NCBI GenBank assembly: GCA_017558065.1
Contig: JAFYWK010000059.1
Coordinates: 16,107 to 80,106, forward strand
Reading direction: 5' to 3'
Length of the DNA stretch: 64,000 bases
From: Paludibacteraceae bacterium
Lineage (GTDB): Bacteria > Bacteroidota > Bacteroidia > Bacteroidales > Paludibacteraceae
Below, one piece after another: positions 55,118 through 63,147 of the stretch. Both the position numbers and the translations under genes were made by a program. The notes under the pieces were generated by a model, which had not been told where the DNA came from, made no database searches, and worked only from the letters and a program-made list of their open reading frames with translations. The number at the start of each line of letters is the position of its first letter. Positions within the stretch are counted from its first letter, which is position 1.

Positions 55118-56731
55118 TTATTTTTTTTGTATATATCCATCATTATACTGATTTTGAAATTTAAATATATATTCGTAAAACTCTAATCCTAAGAAGAGTT
55201 CCTTGATATCAGCATTGTCAACCAATAGATTGTGATTATAATAAAGCATGTATTTAACATATTGAGCTAACTGAGAGAATGTTACTCTATTGGGCGCCAA
55301 TGTTTTAAATAACGTAAAAGCATTGTCTATATATTCTTTCACCAAATGTTTGTGAGTAGTTATGTCAAAAATTCCACAACAGCAATCAGTAATTGTATCA
55401 TACATTTTAATAAAATAGTTATTAATCTGCCATTGAGGAGATACTATTTTAGTCATACTAATATCATCCCATATTGTCAAATTAAAATATAAACGTTTGC
55501 CAATTGGTGTTAAACAGAATGAATTGCCATTAATACTAATGATGTTCATATCATAAAGCCAATTTATTCTTGGCATTATAATATGTTCTAAATATGTCAA
55601 AGATTTCTTCCAGTCTTTAATCTTCAAAATTTGAGCTCTTATAGAGTGCTTATTTATGAACGATATGTCTTCACGAGCAAAATAAATACAACATTGATTG
55701 AGTAATTCGGTTTGGAATATTGTTCGAATTTTGTCATATGAAATCTCTGATTCTTGATATAATAATCTCAAGATTGTCGATATGTACAGGTAATCTTCCA
55801 TTAATATTAATTCTAAGAAAAATGGAACATCGATGCTATTAAGTGTGAATATATTTTCTTCTATAATATTCACATGATCTGTAATAGCATTGTATACTTT
55901 ACCGACTTTTCCTAGCGTATAATATCCTGTTATTTTATTAAGGAATCCTAATTTTTCTGCTAGCTCAATATAAGGTTTTGCAGAAACGCCAGTTGAAGTT
56001 TTTTTTATTTCACCTTTATTATTTTTATAATTTTGTAAATATTCCTTATACTGAACACATAATGTCTCAAATTTGGAATAAATAATGGAAATAGGTATTT
56101 TATCAACATCAGAAAACATTGACAAAAGTAATTTTAAATATCCTAACCTTCTAACTTTAGTATTGGAAGGAAGAATTCGGATATCGTGATTGTCTATAGG
56201 TTCTCTATTAATATTGTAAAATGCAGGAACTCCAATTTGTTGTATATTGTGAAATAATGTTTCTGTGTGTGTTACCAAATCACTATTAAAAGAATTTTTA
56301 TTTACATACAACATAGACCCGTATTCCTTGACTTCAGGACAGCCTAGAAATTCTTCGTAAAAACAATGCTTCTTAGTTGTATATGACATAACAGAATTGG
56401 GGAATGTTTCGCAAAGATTGTTGGCGACATAATTTGTTATGTAAGAATAAGGTTTAGATATTTTTTTACCTTCATCTTCATCAACAAACTCCCCAACATA
56501 AATTCTTATAGATTGTATGTTAGAAAACTCTATTTTTATCAGTCTATTGGGGTCTAATTCATTCATATAAAATGGTATCTCTTCGGATTCATTATACAAG
56601 CAACCTAAATCAAACAAAGCAACAATAAACCAATACTCTTGAGGCATTTGAAACCAAAGTTCATTGGTGTCGACTCTAATATATGACTCACATTCACAAA
56701 CAGAGTATATGTGCTGTAAAACATTTTTCAT
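55118..56731 (-). CDS. large orphan protein of the defence operon (537 aa)
   Basis: I start at MKNVLQHIYSV (56731), 7 bases after the PAPS-reductase-like gene; a longer start at 56767 is possible. No catalytic motif is seen. The C-terminal half has repeated short helix-strand units with the look of winged-helix domains, e.g. KPYIELAEKLGFLNKITGYYTLGKVGKVY and WLYDMNIISINGNSFCLTPIGKRLYF, given by their cores LGFLNKITGYYTLG and MNIISINGNSFCLTPIG. This suggests DNA recognition. It ends 4 bases before the AAA gene. It may be the specificity factor of the system, but that is a guess. Confidence 0.7.
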   Translation of the reverse strand: MKNVLQHIYSVCECESYIRVDTNELWFQMPQEYWFIVALFDLGCLYNESEEIPFYMNELDPNRLIKIEFSNIQSIRIYVGEFVDEDEGKKISKPYSYITNYVANNLCETFPNSVMSYTTKKHCFYEEFLGCPEVKEYGSMLYVNKNSFNSDLVTHTETLFHNIQQIGVPAFYNINREPIDNHDIRILPSNTKVRRLGYLKLLLSMFSDVDKIPISIIYSKFETLCVQYKEYLQNYKNNKGEIKKTSTGVSAKPYIELAEKLGFLNKITGYYTLGKVGKVYNAITDHVNIIEENIFTLNSIDVPFFLELILMEDYLYISTILRLLYQESEISYDKIRTIFQTELLNQCCIYFAREDISFINKHSIRAQILKIKDWKKSLTYLEHIIMPRINWLYDMNIISINGNSFCLTPIGKRLYFNLTIWDDISMTKIVSPQWQINNYFIKMYDTITDCCCGIFDITTHKHLVKEYIDNAFTLFKTLAPNRVTFSQLAQYVKYMLYYNHNLLVDNADIKELFLGLEFYEYIFKFQNQYNDGYIQKK

Positions 56732-56738
56732 GATTAAT

Positions 56739-57845
56739 TCATATAAAACAACTTGCGCAGAAGGCATCTTCTTCTGATGAGCCTAATGTATCTATTAATT
56801 TACAATTCTGTTCTTTTGTACGAGCTGCCTCTTGTTTTTTGATGGCATCTAACTTAATCTGTCGAACTCGCTCAGGCTTGATCAAATCTGCTAAGCTTTC
56901 ATTTTGATTCCAAGTATAGCCATCTTTCTCAAACTCCATCGCTTTTGCATAAAGGTCAGGATGCTGTTCATACAACCAAATCCACTCTATCTTTTGTTGG
57001 AAGAAGCAGAAATAGCAGCCAGAGCGGCTACGGCTATAATAGCCAATCTTTCCATCAACTTCGAATGGTACTGGATTATAATATGCAGGAACACCTACTC
57101 CACTCTCCTCAAGGATTCTAAAAATATCAGCCTTAACTAACACATCATCATTGTCAATCAAAGGGAACTCATCCAACATGCCTATTGGACAGTCTGTTCC
57201 TTTGAGGCTTTCAAATACAACCTTATTGAAAAGCTTCACATCCAAATCCAGCAGAGCATTAGCTTTTTTGCCATAGAAAAAATCTTTCGTGATTGGCATG
57301 GCAGCAACTTCTAACACTTTATCAGCGATGGATTCAGGAGTATATAACTTATACAACTCAACCAATTTGGAAAGATTGTCATTGTGGAGTACTTTGTGGA
57401 TGACATCAATGCTCCAAATATTCTTTCTAAAAGGAAAGATAGATTGTATGTTGGACTTAGTTGACACATATCCTTCACGGTCTTCATCTCCTCGGATACC
57501 GACGTACGAGATGGTTGGTATATCACCCACGAAGCGTTCCATCTCGGCCAGTTTCATCTTTTGCGTACACCATCTCGCTTGTGGTGATGGCAAATAGTTG
57601 CCAGAGGCTTTGAGGAAGTGTTCGAATGGCGTTGGTTCTGGACTGCCCTCTGCTGCACGAAGCTTGGTGATACCGCCAAGATATGTTTCAAGGCGGCTGA
57701 TGAGCAAATCAGTTTCAGCCAATTCGCACCCAGTATCTGAATTATAGTAAACTATATTCATGTGAGGGTACTTGTTTTTAAGATAGATTGCCAATGCAGC
57801 ACTATCCTTACCGCCTGATATACCTAATATATGTCTTACTTCCAT
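56739..57845 (-). CDS. PAPS-reductase/DndC-like ATP pyrophosphatase
   Basis: 368 residues starting MEVRHILGISGGKDS, with the PP-loop SGGKDS at residues 10-15, YYNSDTGCELAET, RWCTQKMK with Cys93, GIRGDEDREG and a SRSRSGCYFC motif with Cys277 and Cys280; a further CxxC (Cys363, Cys366) lies at the C-terminus. The RWCT and GCxxC cysteines resemble those that hold an iron-sulfur cluster in DndC, which activates DNA for phosphorothioation, and in BREX type 4 BrxP. No assimilatory-sulfate neighbours are present. Its stop and the orphan start are 7 bases apart, and its start overlaps the ATPase stop. Confidence 0.9.
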   Translation of the reverse strand: MEVRHILGISGGKDSAALAIYLKNKYPHMNIVYYNSDTGCELAETDLLISRLETYLGGITKLRAAEGSPEPTPFEHFLKASGNYLPSPQARWCTQKMKLAEMERFVGDIPTISYVGIRGDEDREGYVSTKSNIQSIFPFRKNIWSIDVIHKVLHNDNLSKLVELYKLYTPESIADKVLEVAAMPITKDFFYGKKANALLDLDVKLFNKVVFESLKGTDCPIGMLDEFPLIDNDDVLVKADIFRILEESGVGVPAYYNPVPFEVDGKIGYYSRSRSGCYFCFFQQKIEWIWLYEQHPDLYAKAMEFEKDGYTWNQNESLADLIKPERVRQIKLDAIKKQEAARTKEQNCKLIDTLGSSEEDAFCASCFI

Positions 57846-60800
57846 TATTTCATTTTATCATTTAGGAGACTTAAGAGGATGCAGATATCCATCTCGTTGT
57901 CACCTGTTAGTAAACTATTCAATTCAGAAACTTTTGATTTCGCTTCTGACTGTTTGGATTGTGGCAAGCGGTATGTTTGTTTGCTGACGCTTGTTCCTCG
58001 ATTAGAAACGAAATCAATACTAAATGCCTCATCGTTGGAATCAATCTCGATTTCGGAGAGTGATGTGAAGTGATCTAATTCAGAGAATAAGTGCAAAAGT
58101 TCTTTGATGAACAATGCTTCTTCGGAATCCTTGACAATCTCAATTTTCTTATCGAAAACAACAAAACCAATCTTCGAATAAAACTCTGTTTTGTTATCAG
58201 AGGACGCCAAAATACGGTCAAGGAAAGAGCGTGATTTAGGAGTTAGCAAATCTTTGTTTATACTCTTGTATCGCTTTTCAAGAAATTCCTTGTACTCATC
58301 AAAGTCAGAAGTCAGACCAAGATGATGGCATACATTATTCTCAATCCGACAGACAAAATTATAGAAACAGTTGTTTAATTCTTGACACGCTTTCTTAATC
58401 AATACAAGATATTGCTCAAGGAACTCGTCCTTATTCAAATCATTATAACCAAATGCGGTAGGAAGGTCTTCAAGGAATGTCTTACTTGGATCAGTTGCAC
58501 CTAACAAGATGTCGCGGAATTTGGCAGTATAATAGTTATCGAACTTATATGTATGTTTCGCGTAATCATTAAGATTTTTGATATATTGCAAGAATGGTTT
58601 TGCCACACCTATTAGCGAATCTCCTTGGATAGAGATAGTATCATCCTTGTGGAAAAATTGGCGGTATTTCTTGAAGAAATCAGCTTTTACACTAGACACA
58701 TTATAAGACTTGATAGAGAATTCATTAGGGTGTTTTTGCAAAATTTCAAATACTTCTTTAGTAATAGACAGAACGAATCTATCTCCCTCATACAGAGCAA
58801 AGTCTTGTTGCTTGATATAGAGGAATATTGGGAGCCAAAAATCAATAACACCTTGTTTCAGTTTGAATGGTGCTGATTTGAGGATCTTAATCAATTCGCT
58901 TAATTTTCTAGGTTTGTCAGTAGAACTTTGAACAAACTTGCAGCATTCATCCCATAAGTCAGTCACATTGCAAGTAGGTGCATCAAAAATGTATTGTCCA
59001 TCAGTATCTCTGTGATGAATACCTGTTTCACGTAACAATGTGTAGTAAATACTTTTTTCTGGTGGATAAGCAGATTTGCTAAATCCTAAATCTTCTTGGT
59101 CAGAGTTTGTAAGAATTGCATCTAACAGATTGACACGAGCCGCAGATATGACAGAATTTACCTTATGGCGATTGAATAATTCATTGCGTAATATTGGGGT
59201 TTTGTGATAGATTGTATCGGCAATTTTAGATAATTGTTTATTCAAATCTTTTTGACTACAGATTACAACCTCTTTGGCTTGGAAGCACCATAATACACTC
59301 GTTCCATCAAATAGACTTTCATTAAGTGCTTTATTCAACAATTCTACTTCATAATTCAAAATATTCTTTACTTCATTTGCAGCAACTCTATCTTCGAGGA
59401 CAACATTCTCAAGCAGATATTTCAATTTAAATACTTCATGCAAGTGGGAAATAATATCATCAGTGTTGAGAAAATACGCATATAAAATGGCTTTACCTTG
59501 TTCGTTAGATGCTGCCTTTACATCAGTGAACGATGCATAAGTAGGCAAAACCAGATTAACAAAACCATCTATATCACCTTGAGGATCAGTTGTGATGGGA
59601 GTGTTGGATAAATGATATTGAAAGTATCGAGGAGTTCCAGTCGTGTAGTAAGATTTAATAGCAAGCATGATGTTAGCATTAACATAATCTTGCACATTTT
59701 CAACAGTTAGAGTAGGACGTGGAACGATAGTAGCTGCCTTATATAATTCGCTCTCGATATCTATGTCAGTTCCCTCAAATAAGATGTATTGTGACTTGTA
59801 GGTCGCATAACGAATTATCTTGTGCGATTTAAGTAATTCAATATACCTTTCAGGATTCTTTATGTCTAGAGCAAATTTGCAATAAGTAGTTAAGAACTCG
59901 TCGTCAATAGTAACATTTTTGCAGAACAGATTAAGCAGGCCAATAGATTTGACGATAGCTAATGCTCCATCTATGAGATTATCAGCAAATATGCCACTTT
60001 CTACTCGTTCGATAGCTAGTCGCATCGAACGCCAATCCATAGAATCAGCATTCGCTTCGGATAAGAAAGAATAGAAATTGTAAACTACATAATCGTATAC
60101 TTCTGCGAGGTTGTATGTTCGGTAGTCTGTAACCTTAAAAGCACTAATTGAATACCTATCAGTAGCCATCAAGAACGAGAATAATGTTCGCTCGTTTTGA
60201 CCATAACGCTGCATGGAGTGTATCAAGCATGTAGAAGAAATAGGATCTAAAGGATACAGACTCATAGAGGTGCTTAATGCTAAATCGTATGAAACGATTT
60301 TATTCTTCTTAGCAAGACAATATAATGCACGAAGATTCTCTTTGGCTATGTCAGTAGGAGTAGCAATCTTCTTCTTCAGTTGGCTTGCAGTCAGATAGAG
60401 CAATTGCTCAATAGGTTCAACGAATACCAGTTCCTTTAGACGACCTTTAATCTTCATCCATTCATTACGTTGTGCATCATTCAGTTTGTAAGAGTATGTG
60501 CCAAAATTTTGATGAAGGGTGGTCAAAAGAATGATATTTCTGTGCTTCGCATTAACATACTCCGCCAATTTTTGCAAGAAATACAATTCTTTCTCAGGAT
60601 TGTTTGCAGCTGCATGTTCGAGAACTTTACCACATTCATCTACTACAATAAACAAAAATTTATTTTGGCGTTTGAGGGCATTGTACTTTTGATTTAGCGC
60701 TTCAATAACTTCCTCTGTTGTTGCAAATGTATCTATACCAAGTTTCTTAGCTAAAAGCGTAGAGAGTGATTCATAATCACCCACAATATTGATAAACTCA

Positions 60801-61048
60801 AACTTACTACAACCTAGCACGTCCTTCCTTTGAACCAAGACATTAGTATCTTTAAGTAAATCGCGTTGTAGAGCAGCTATAAAACTAGATTTGCCCGTCC
60901 CATAGTTACCCACAATTGAAAAAGAATGAAGACCATCATTGAAACTTGAAATGATGCTTCCCCACACCGTTTGAGAGTTGGATGTTACTACATACTGAAA
61001 ATCATCGCTCAAACCTTGTTCTATATTGACAGATGGAATATAACTCAT
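57845..61048 (-). CDS. giant P-loop ATPase of the defence operon (BrxC-like in size)
   Basis: 1067 residues. The N-terminal ATPase has Walker A VGNYGTGKSSF at residues 46-55 and Walker B FLFIVVDECGK with Asp137/Glu138, followed by a long helical body without further motifs that I recognise. The size, N-terminal ATPase and context resemble BrxC/PglY of BREX systems and the ATPases found with DUF4007, but no specific match can be claimed. It overlaps DUF4007 by 4 bases and the PAPS-reductase-like gene by 1 base. Expected to act with these two as one complex. Confidence 0.85.
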   Translation of the reverse strand: MSYIPSVNIEQGLSDDFQYVVTSNSQTVWGSIISSFNDGLHSFSIVGNYGTGKSSFIAALQRDLLKDTNVLVQRKDVLGCSKFEFINIVGDYESLSTLLAKKLGIDTFATTEEVIEALNQKYNALKRQNKFLFIVVDECGKVLEHAAANNPEKELYFLQKLAEYVNAKHRNIILLTTLHQNFGTYSYKLNDAQRNEWMKIKGRLKELVFVEPIEQLLYLTASQLKKKIATPTDIAKENLRALYCLAKKNKIVSYDLALSTSMSLYPLDPISSTCLIHSMQRYGQNERTLFSFLMATDRYSISAFKVTDYRTYNLAEVYDYVVYNFYSFLSEANADSMDWRSMRLAIERVESGIFADNLIDGALAIVKSIGLLNLFCKNVTIDDEFLTTYCKFALDIKNPERYIELLKSHKIIRYATYKSQYILFEGTDIDIESELYKAATIVPRPTLTVENVQDYVNANIMLAIKSYYTTGTPRYFQYHLSNTPITTDPQGDIDGFVNLVLPTYASFTDVKAASNEQGKAILYAYFLNTDDIISHLHEVFKLKYLLENVVLEDRVAANEVKNILNYEVELLNKALNESLFDGTSVLWCFQAKEVVICSQKDLNKQLSKIADTIYHKTPILRNELFNRHKVNSVISAARVNLLDAILTNSDQEDLGFSKSAYPPEKSIYYTLLRETGIHHRDTDGQYIFDAPTCNVTDLWDECCKFVQSSTDKPRKLSELIKILKSAPFKLKQGVIDFWLPIFLYIKQQDFALYEGDRFVLSITKEVFEILQKHPNEFSIKSYNVSSVKADFFKKYRQFFHKDDTISIQGDSLIGVAKPFLQYIKNLNDYAKHTYKFDNYYTAKFRDILLGATDPSKTFLEDLPTAFGYNDLNKDEFLEQYLVLIKKACQELNNCFYNFVCRIENNVCHHLGLTSDFDEYKEFLEKRYKSINKDLLTPKSRSFLDRILASSDNKTEFYSKIGFVVFDKKIEIVKDSEEALFIKELLHLFSELDHFTSLSEIEIDSNDEAFSIDFVSNRGTSVSKQTYRLPQSKQSEAKSKVSELNSLLTGDNEMDICILLSLLNDKMK

Positions 61049-61905
61049 TGATTGTAGTATTGTCTTAAGATTTTATATTTATCAAGTTTAGCACCAGTAA
61101 ACTGGATATTTCTTACACCACTTGTTTCAGAATAATGAATTTGTTTGGGATATTTTGTCTCTATCTTTCTGACGACTTCAATAAACTTGGTAAATGGCAT
61201 ACCAAAGGTGAGTGCGAGTTCTTGGATTTTATCCAAAGAAATAGTCGTCTCATCACCTGCTGTATCAAGAATAGCAAATAATACAATCAAGTAATCTACA
61301 GCGTTTTCGGCAATCTCATTAAAGACATAGACTTCTCCTTTGTCTAATCTACGCAAAAGATTTAGACTAATCATAATGCCTGTAAAATCTTCTACGCTAG
61401 ATAGGGATTTAGGTGCGAGATAATTATGAAGAAGAACACCAATATCTTTCTTAACAGTATTCTCGTTATACACATTCTTTTGCTCTGGTACATTGCAACG
61501 ACGCTTGATAAAGTTTTGTAGTAAATCTCTATCAAATTCTTTTTTCTCACGTTGATACTCAACAAACAAAAGATGATAAATGCTGGATATCTTGTTTGAA
61601 ACAAGCAAATAATGAAGTAACCAAAGAGTGTTAGAATCCTCTAGAAATGGATCTCCTTCATTATGCAAAACAATATTTGCTATATCTGTAGGTATATCTT
61701 CTACTGTCAATCCGAACGCTTTTAACCAAAAGCGAATAGATGCAACCATATTCTTTCCTACACCTAATTTAACAACCGCATCTTCTTGATTGAAAGTATT
61801 ACCTTCATAGCGAAAGTCATACCCTTTTTTCAACCACAAAGATTTGCAGTAGAATGTTTCGTGCCCTGAAAAACAATATCTTTTTACTGTTGCCATTATA
61901 CTCAT
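61045..61905 (-). CDS. DUF4007 family protein
   Basis: 286 residues from MSIMATVKRYCFSG; the ATG nine bases on is an equal alternative, and any longer start would cross the promoter. Family blocks are clear: FSGHETFYCKSLWLKKGYDF, FNQEDAVVKLGVGKNMVASI, RFWLKAFGL. DUF4007 proteins are known from genomic surveys to sit next to PAPS-reductase-family genes in presumed phage-defence loci, but I know of no biochemical role. The C-terminal half is winged-helix-like (LDKIQELALTFGMPFTKFIEVV). It is the first gene of the operon, so a DNA-binding or autoregulatory role is possible. Confidence 0.92.
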   Translation of the reverse strand: MSIMATVKRYCFSGHETFYCKSLWLKKGYDFRYEGNTFNQEDAVVKLGVGKNMVASIRFWLKAFGLTVEDIPTDIANIVLHNEGDPFLEDSNTLWLLHYLLVSNKISSIYHLLFVEYQREKKEFDRDLLQNFIKRRCNVPEQKNVYNENTVKKDIGVLLHNYLAPKSLSSVEDFTGIMISLNLLRRLDKGEVYVFNEIAENAVDYLIVLFAILDTAGDETTISLDKIQELALTFGMPFTKFIEVVRKIETKYPKQIHYSETSGVRNIQFTGAKLDKYKILRQYYNQ

Positions 61906-61932
61906 TTCTTTTCTAAAAATACATTTAGCCCG

Positions 61933-61963
61933 CAAAGATACAAAAATTTTTGCATTTATGCAA
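61933..61963 (-). promoter_or_regulatory. promoter of the defence operon
   Basis: Minus strand TTG (61961-61963) and TATCTTTG (61933-61940) with a 20-base spacer, about 28 bases before the DUF4007 start. ATGCAAATAAATG lies between or near the boxes, a match to the GCA-rich words of the upstream repeats. Confidence 0.8.
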
Positions 61964-62056
61964 ATAAATGGCGAAAAAGGCGCCATTTTCTGGTGTAAGG
62001 TGTATGGTGTAAAGGCGGAGCCGTAGTTGTTTAATGTCATGACACATACAAATAAA

Positions 62057-62156
62057 ATGTCTTATTTTGCATATTTTTCGCATGCCAAACCGTCTTTTTT
62101 TGCAATTTTCTTTCGCCAAAACCGTCTTATTTTGCAAATTTTGTGATTATCGTCAA
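62057..62156. repeat. three 32/33-base direct repeats upstream of the defence promoter
   Basis: Units start with GTCTT at 62059, 62092 and 62124 and share GTCTTATTTTGCAAATTTT and a following TTTCGC-CCAAA-type half in the first two. They lie 100-200 bases upstream of the DUF4007 promoter. Confidence 0.75.
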
Positions 62157-62189
62157 GTTTCCTAAGGTCCGCAGCACGCAATTTGAACT

Positions 62190-62228
62190 GGTGACAATTG
62201 TCACCGGTTGACGCTAAAACTTGTCAGG
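62190..62228. promoter_or_regulatory. 16-base palindrome GGTGACAATTGTCACC plus GCTAAAACTTGTCAGG
   Basis: The perfect palindrome is at 62190-62205, and the repeat shared with 43165 and 46204 is at 62213-62228. Confidence 0.65.
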
Positions 62229-62274
62229 GGCTTAAAAAATCTGTTCTTTTAGTGGACGCTGCGCTATTGTTTAG

Positions 62275-63010
62275 GGTTTAGAGGTGATAGGTGATGGGCT
62301 ATAGGCAATGGGTGATAGGCGGGGGATTCCCGAATATCATTCGGGACAATGAAAAAACAAAGAAAGAGGGCGCAAAAGTGCGCAAATTTAAAGTACAACT
62401 TTAAGATTGCGCAAATTGGAGAGCACAATGTGCCAAATTAGAGGTGCGGAATTACTCGCGGGGATAGCCGCGAGAACTGAACCAAATGATGGGGAATTGG
62501 CTCGGCGAATTAGCGCAAGTGCACCCCATAACGCGAGCGTTATCGAGGACCCCGCCGAGCACTGGACTGGTGGCGGGAACTTTACTCGGCATGTATGCCG
62601 AGAGCTAGACAAGTGGCGGGAACATAAGGGTACCCGAATGGCATTCGGGACAATAAACATATGAGCTCATGCAAAAACGCATATGAGATGCACAATTGTT
62701 AGTCTAGTTTTTCAGGAAAGGGGACAACTTTTTTAGAAAACGAGTCAACCTTTTTAGGAAAGTAGGTTACTATGTCAGGAAAGCAAATATTAATAAATAG
62801 CACTTTTTGGTTACGGGGAGTTCTGTCGGTCATCTCTCGGAGTTCTCTCGGTAAAATGAGGCAAGGTATAAGAGAGGGGAAAGAGACGGCAATCTTAAAA
62901 AACAGCACTTTTTATAGGCGAAAGGTGATGAGGTTAGAGGAGAGGATATTTGCCAGACCACTGGCAAAAGCAAAACAGATGGCGGAGCTTTACTCGGCAT
63001 GTATGCCGAG
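62275..63010. repeat. gene-free block dense in short palindromes
   Basis: Examples are CCCGAATATCATTCGGG near 62333, CTCGCGGGGATAGCCGCGAG near 62455, TAACGCGAGCGTTA near 62529, CTCGGCATGTATGCCGAG near 62585 and again near 62995, CCCGAATGGCATTCGGG near 62634 and GCCAGACCACTGGC near 62951. Open frames over this block have no codon or family support. Confidence 0.7.
62713..62796. repeat. four 21-base degenerate tandem repeats
   Basis: The word (C/T)AGGAAAG or TAGAAAAC starts at 62713, 62734, 62755 and 62776, exactly 21 bases apart, with CAAC and a T-run in the first units. Confidence 0.6.
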
Positions 63011-63092
63011 AGTTAAACATTCGGGATAACAAACAATGTGTAAGGTGTAAGGTGTAAAGGCAGGGCGCTGGCAGCGCAGTTTAGAGGCAAGA

Positions 63093-63125
63093 AAAAAGAG
63101 CATTTCGGGTGGAAATGCTCTTTTT
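63093..63125 (-). terminator. intrinsic terminator after malQ
   Basis: Arms AAAAAGAGCATTTC/GAAATGCTCTTTTT with a short loop, reading into a T-run on the minus strand. It is 22 bases after the malQ stop codon. Confidence 0.93.
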
Positions 63126-63147
63126 AGGCTATAGGCAAGAGGCGTGA

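Noticed and set aside
46275-61905. Operon as a standard BREX type 4 or Dnd system
   Set aside because: PglZ, BrxL, DndB, DndE and a cysteine desulfurase are not in the window; only the DndC/BrxP-like, DndD-like and large ATPase parts are similar.
61045-62040. Longer DUF4007 start at 62040
   Set aside because: It includes the promoter of the operon in the coding sequence and adds residues without family similarity.
62057-62156. CRISPR array
   Set aside because: Only three imperfect units with no spacer of constant length between exact repeats, and no cas genes.
42249-62228. Insertion sequence or integrase carrying the island
   Set aside because: No transposase, integrase or tRNA gene is seen in the window; only short direct repeats suggest acquisition.
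62388-63029. Open frames on both strands in the repeat block
   Set aside because: They translate the palindromic repeats, have no family resemblance, and lack promoters or partners.
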